Assembly (NCBI GenBank): GCA_041648305.1
Contig: JBAZPI010000046.1
Coordinates: 1 to 6,589 of the forward strand
Length of the DNA stretch: 6,589 nucleotides
From: JABILX01 sp041648305
GTDB taxonomy: Bacteria; Patescibacteriota; Gracilibacteria; UBA1369; LOWO2-01-FULL-3
Direction: 5' to 3'
Both the position numbers and the translations under genes were made by a program. The notes beneath the pieces were generated by a model, which saw nothing but the letters and a program-made list of their open reading frames with translations, ran no database searches and was not told the DNA's origin. The first letter of the stretch is position 1. Each line of letters begins with the position of its first letter. Positions 5,407-6,589 of the stretch are shown here, one piece after another.

Positions 5407-5919
5407 ATGCAAAAAATTCAGGCTCCAGATCGCTTTAAAATTCCCGCTTTCCAAAGAAAGCGTAGTTTGTCTGCGAAGGCGCGCAGGGTCCGGAAGCCGG
5501 CGACGGCTTTTGAACGAAGGGAGGCTGGGGTTCCGGTGCGCCGAAGGCGTGTATCGGAGAGTGAAGTTGGCGAAAGTTTTTCTTCGCCACTTTTGGATGA
5601 CTTGAGCGCTGGAGGAGGGCTTCGCGCTTCGGAAGAGGAGTTGCCCGTCTTTAGCCGGGCTACCATCCGCGAGATGCGTCGTTGTGGTGTTGCTGAAGAT
5701 TTTTTCGACAAAATTTCTGTTGTGGCTGTAAGGGTAACTTCGTCGATTAGAATTGGCGACAGATTGGTTTTTGAAACGGAAGACGGACTTTTTGAGCAGG
5801 TGATTGATTCAATGCAGATCAATCGCGAGGATGTTGTGACAGCGTATAACGGAGATGACCTTGGAATAAAAGTCTTGGCCAGGCCGAAGAAGAATGGTAG
5901 TGTTTACAAAGTTGTTTAA
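5407..5919 (+). CDS. Basic N-terminus fused to EF-Tu domain-2-like barrel (170 aa)
   Basis: The C-terminal part (about 96-170) resembles the small proteins annotated as translation elongation factor-like: a beta-barrel related to domain 2 of EF-Tu. Supporting stretches are VRVTSSIRIGDRLVFE (108-123), FEQVIDSMQINREDVVTA (129-146), GDDLGIKV (149-156) and the final GSVYKVV; the SMQI and GDDxGIKV pattern is typical. GTPase motifs are absent, so it cannot act as an elongation factor itself. Residues 1-50 are strongly basic (KRSLSAKARRVRK, RRRRVS), followed by an acidic, Ser/Gly-rich linker to about 80; they look disordered and suited to binding RNA or ribosomes. Known barrel-only relatives are usually about 80-90 residues, so the extension roughly doubles the length. 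It starts 12 bp after the lyase and ends 9 bp before the membrane gene. The function of these barrel proteins is unsettled. Confidence 0.75.
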   Translation: MQKIQAPDRFKIPAFQRKRSLSAKARRVRKPATAFERREAGVPVRRRRVSESEVGESFSSPLLDDLSAGGGLRASEEELPVFSRATIREMRRCGVAEDFFDKISVVAVRVTSSIRIGDRLVFETEDGLFEQVIDSMQINREDVVTAYNGDDLGIKVLARPKKNGSVYKVV

Positions 5920-5928
5920 TAAATTGGT

Positions 5929-6414
5929 ATGAAAGAATCTTATTTAAAAGGACTTGGTTTTGGTTTGACGTCAGGGATTATTACGACGTTGGGGATGATG
6001 GTGGGATTGAATGCGGGAACGCATTCGAGAATAGCGGTTATCGGAGGAGTTTTGGTGATTGCGGTCGGGGACGCGTTTTCCGATGCTTTGGGCATGCATA
6101 TTTCCGAAGAGTCAATAAGCGATGGCAAAAAAGCGAGGCATGTTTGGGGTGCGACGATTGCTACCCTGCTTTCCAAGATCGTTTTTGCGTCGATTTTTGT
6201 TGTGCCGGTATTGCTTTTGTCGCTGGAGGTTGCGGTTTTGGTGAGTGTTGTTGTCGGGTTGGTTTTGATAAGTGTTTTCAGCTTTATTTTTGCGCTTAAG
6301 CAGGGAGCGAAGCCTCTTCACGTTGTAGCTGAGCATGTTTCCATTGCGTTGTTGGTGATTTTATTGACGCATTTGGTGGGGGATTTTGTTAATTATTACT
6401 TTGGAGAGGCATGA
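5929..6414 (+). CDS. VIT1/CCC1-like five-helix membrane protein (161 aa)
   Basis: Five hydrophobic segments are visible at about 8-28, 34-57, 75-98, 100-122 and 134-157, matching the five-helix core of the VIT1/CCC1 family, whose members move Fe2+ or Mn2+ across membranes. The start FGLTSGIITTLGMMVGLNAG (11-30) resembles the family's GLxDGLVTTxG first helix, and GDAFSDALGMHISEESIS (47-64) matches the second-helix motif with small residues, Met56 and acidic Glu60/Glu61. The Asp normally found in helix 1 is Ser15 here, so transport by the known mechanism is doubtful. The cytoplasmic metal-binding domain of plant and yeast proteins is absent: only a short loop (about 58-74) joins helices 2 and 3. 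It sits 9 bp after the barrel protein, and its TGA overlaps the next ATG. Confidence 0.75.
   Translation: MKESYLKGLGFGLTSGIITTLGMMVGLNAGTHSRIAVIGGVLVIAVGDAFSDALGMHISEESISDGKKARHVWGATIATLLSKIVFASIFVVPVLLLSLEVAVLVSVVVGLVLISVFSFIFALKQGAKPLHVVAEHVSIALLVILLTHLVGDFVNYYFGEA
6403..6409 (+). promoter_or_regulatory. Shine-Dalgarno site for the last gene
   Basis: GGAGAGG lies directly upstream of the ATG at 6411, inside the end of the VIT-like gene. It is the only well-placed Shine-Dalgarno in the window and it decides this start. Together with the ATGA stop/start overlap it suggests translational coupling. Confidence 0.65.
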
Positions 6415-6589
6415 TCATTAAGAAATTTGAAAAATTTGGTCGGAAGGAAGTTTTTGTGCTTTTTTTGATTTTTTGGACTGTTCCGTATGCGGTTGCTGGA
6501 TATTTGAGTGGGTTCAGGGAGGTGAGTTCGTTGCCGATGTGGATAGATAATTATATTCCTTTGTGGACTCCCGCGATTGTTGGGTACGC
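6411..6589 (+). CDS. Membrane protein, N-terminal part (59 aa, cut by the window edge)
   Basis: The frame starts in an ATGA overlap with the VIT-like gene and runs off the window. A short basic start (MIIKKFEKFGRK) is followed by a hydrophobic helix at about 13-32 (VFVLFLIFWTVPYAVAGYL), then a loop and WIDNYIPLWTPAIVGY (44-59). The pattern of an Asp followed by IPxxP and an aromatic helix recalls the N-terminal part of PAP2-type phosphatases and inositol-phosphorylceramide synthase-like proteins. The catalytic motifs of that family would lie beyond the window, so this is only a suggestion. The positive N-terminus predicts a cytoplasmic start. Confidence 0.7.
   Translation, partial: MIIKKFEKFGRKEVFVLFLIFWTVPYAVAGYLSGFREVSSLPMWIDNYIPLWTPAIVGY

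Noticed and set aside
5418..5822. Antisense frame (134 codons) opposite the barrel-protein gene.
   Set aside because: The plus-strand frame has family motifs and operon spacing; the antisense protein looks like a Ser/Lys-rich shadow.
611..6414. Recoding of TGA (code 25 or 4), considered because some CPR lineages use it.
   Set aside because: TGA ends the genes at 611 and 6414 at sensible family lengths, and no recognised gene has an in-frame TGA.

Overview
This window holds a small bacterial locus with no rRNA, tRNA, CRISPR array or recognisable transposon. Every gene ends at an ordinary stop codon (TAA, TAG or TGA) and none contains an internal TGA, so the standard code fits. Promoter-like sites match sigma-70 spacing, which favours a bacterium over an archaeon. 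Tight packing, few Shine-Dalgarno sites, divergent single-domain versions of known enzymes and a small EF-Tu-barrel protein would suit an uncultivated lineage such as Patescibacteria/CPR. That placement is an inference and weak.

Left part (1-1162, minus strand). Two complete small genes, and the possible first codons of a third, run leftward. Each appears to have its own -35/-10 promoter rather than sharing an operon transcript. The two complete proteins (146 and 183 aa) share the alternating strand/helix layout of response-regulator receiver domains, but lack the phosphoacceptor Asp and have no output domain. They look like a family of stand-alone pseudo-receivers.

Middle (1163-2996). A 114-bp divergent region contains two opposed promoters whose -10 boxes share four bases. 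The rightward one serves a 511-aa protein with an unrecognised helical N-terminal part, containing an internal repeat, and a C-terminal class I SAM-dependent methyltransferase domain. It is followed by a 184-bp gap packed with related short repeats, including a perfect 22-bp palindrome and an 11-bp tandem duplication.

Right part (2997-6589, plus strand). Five tightly packed genes look like one operon: a cytosine-deaminase-like amidohydrolase, an argininosuccinate lyase (argH-like), a basic protein ending in an EF-Tu domain-2-like barrel, a five-helix VIT1/CCC1-like membrane protein, and the start of another membrane protein cut by the window edge. Gaps are 7, 12 and 9 bp, then a 4-bp ATGA overlap. 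The first two enzymes act on nitrogen-rich small molecules, but no other arginine or pyrimidine gene is visible, so a shared pathway is not shown.

The most unusual material is the left half: the pseudo-receiver cluster, each gene with its own promoter, placed opposite an uncharacterised methyltransferase through overlapping promoters.
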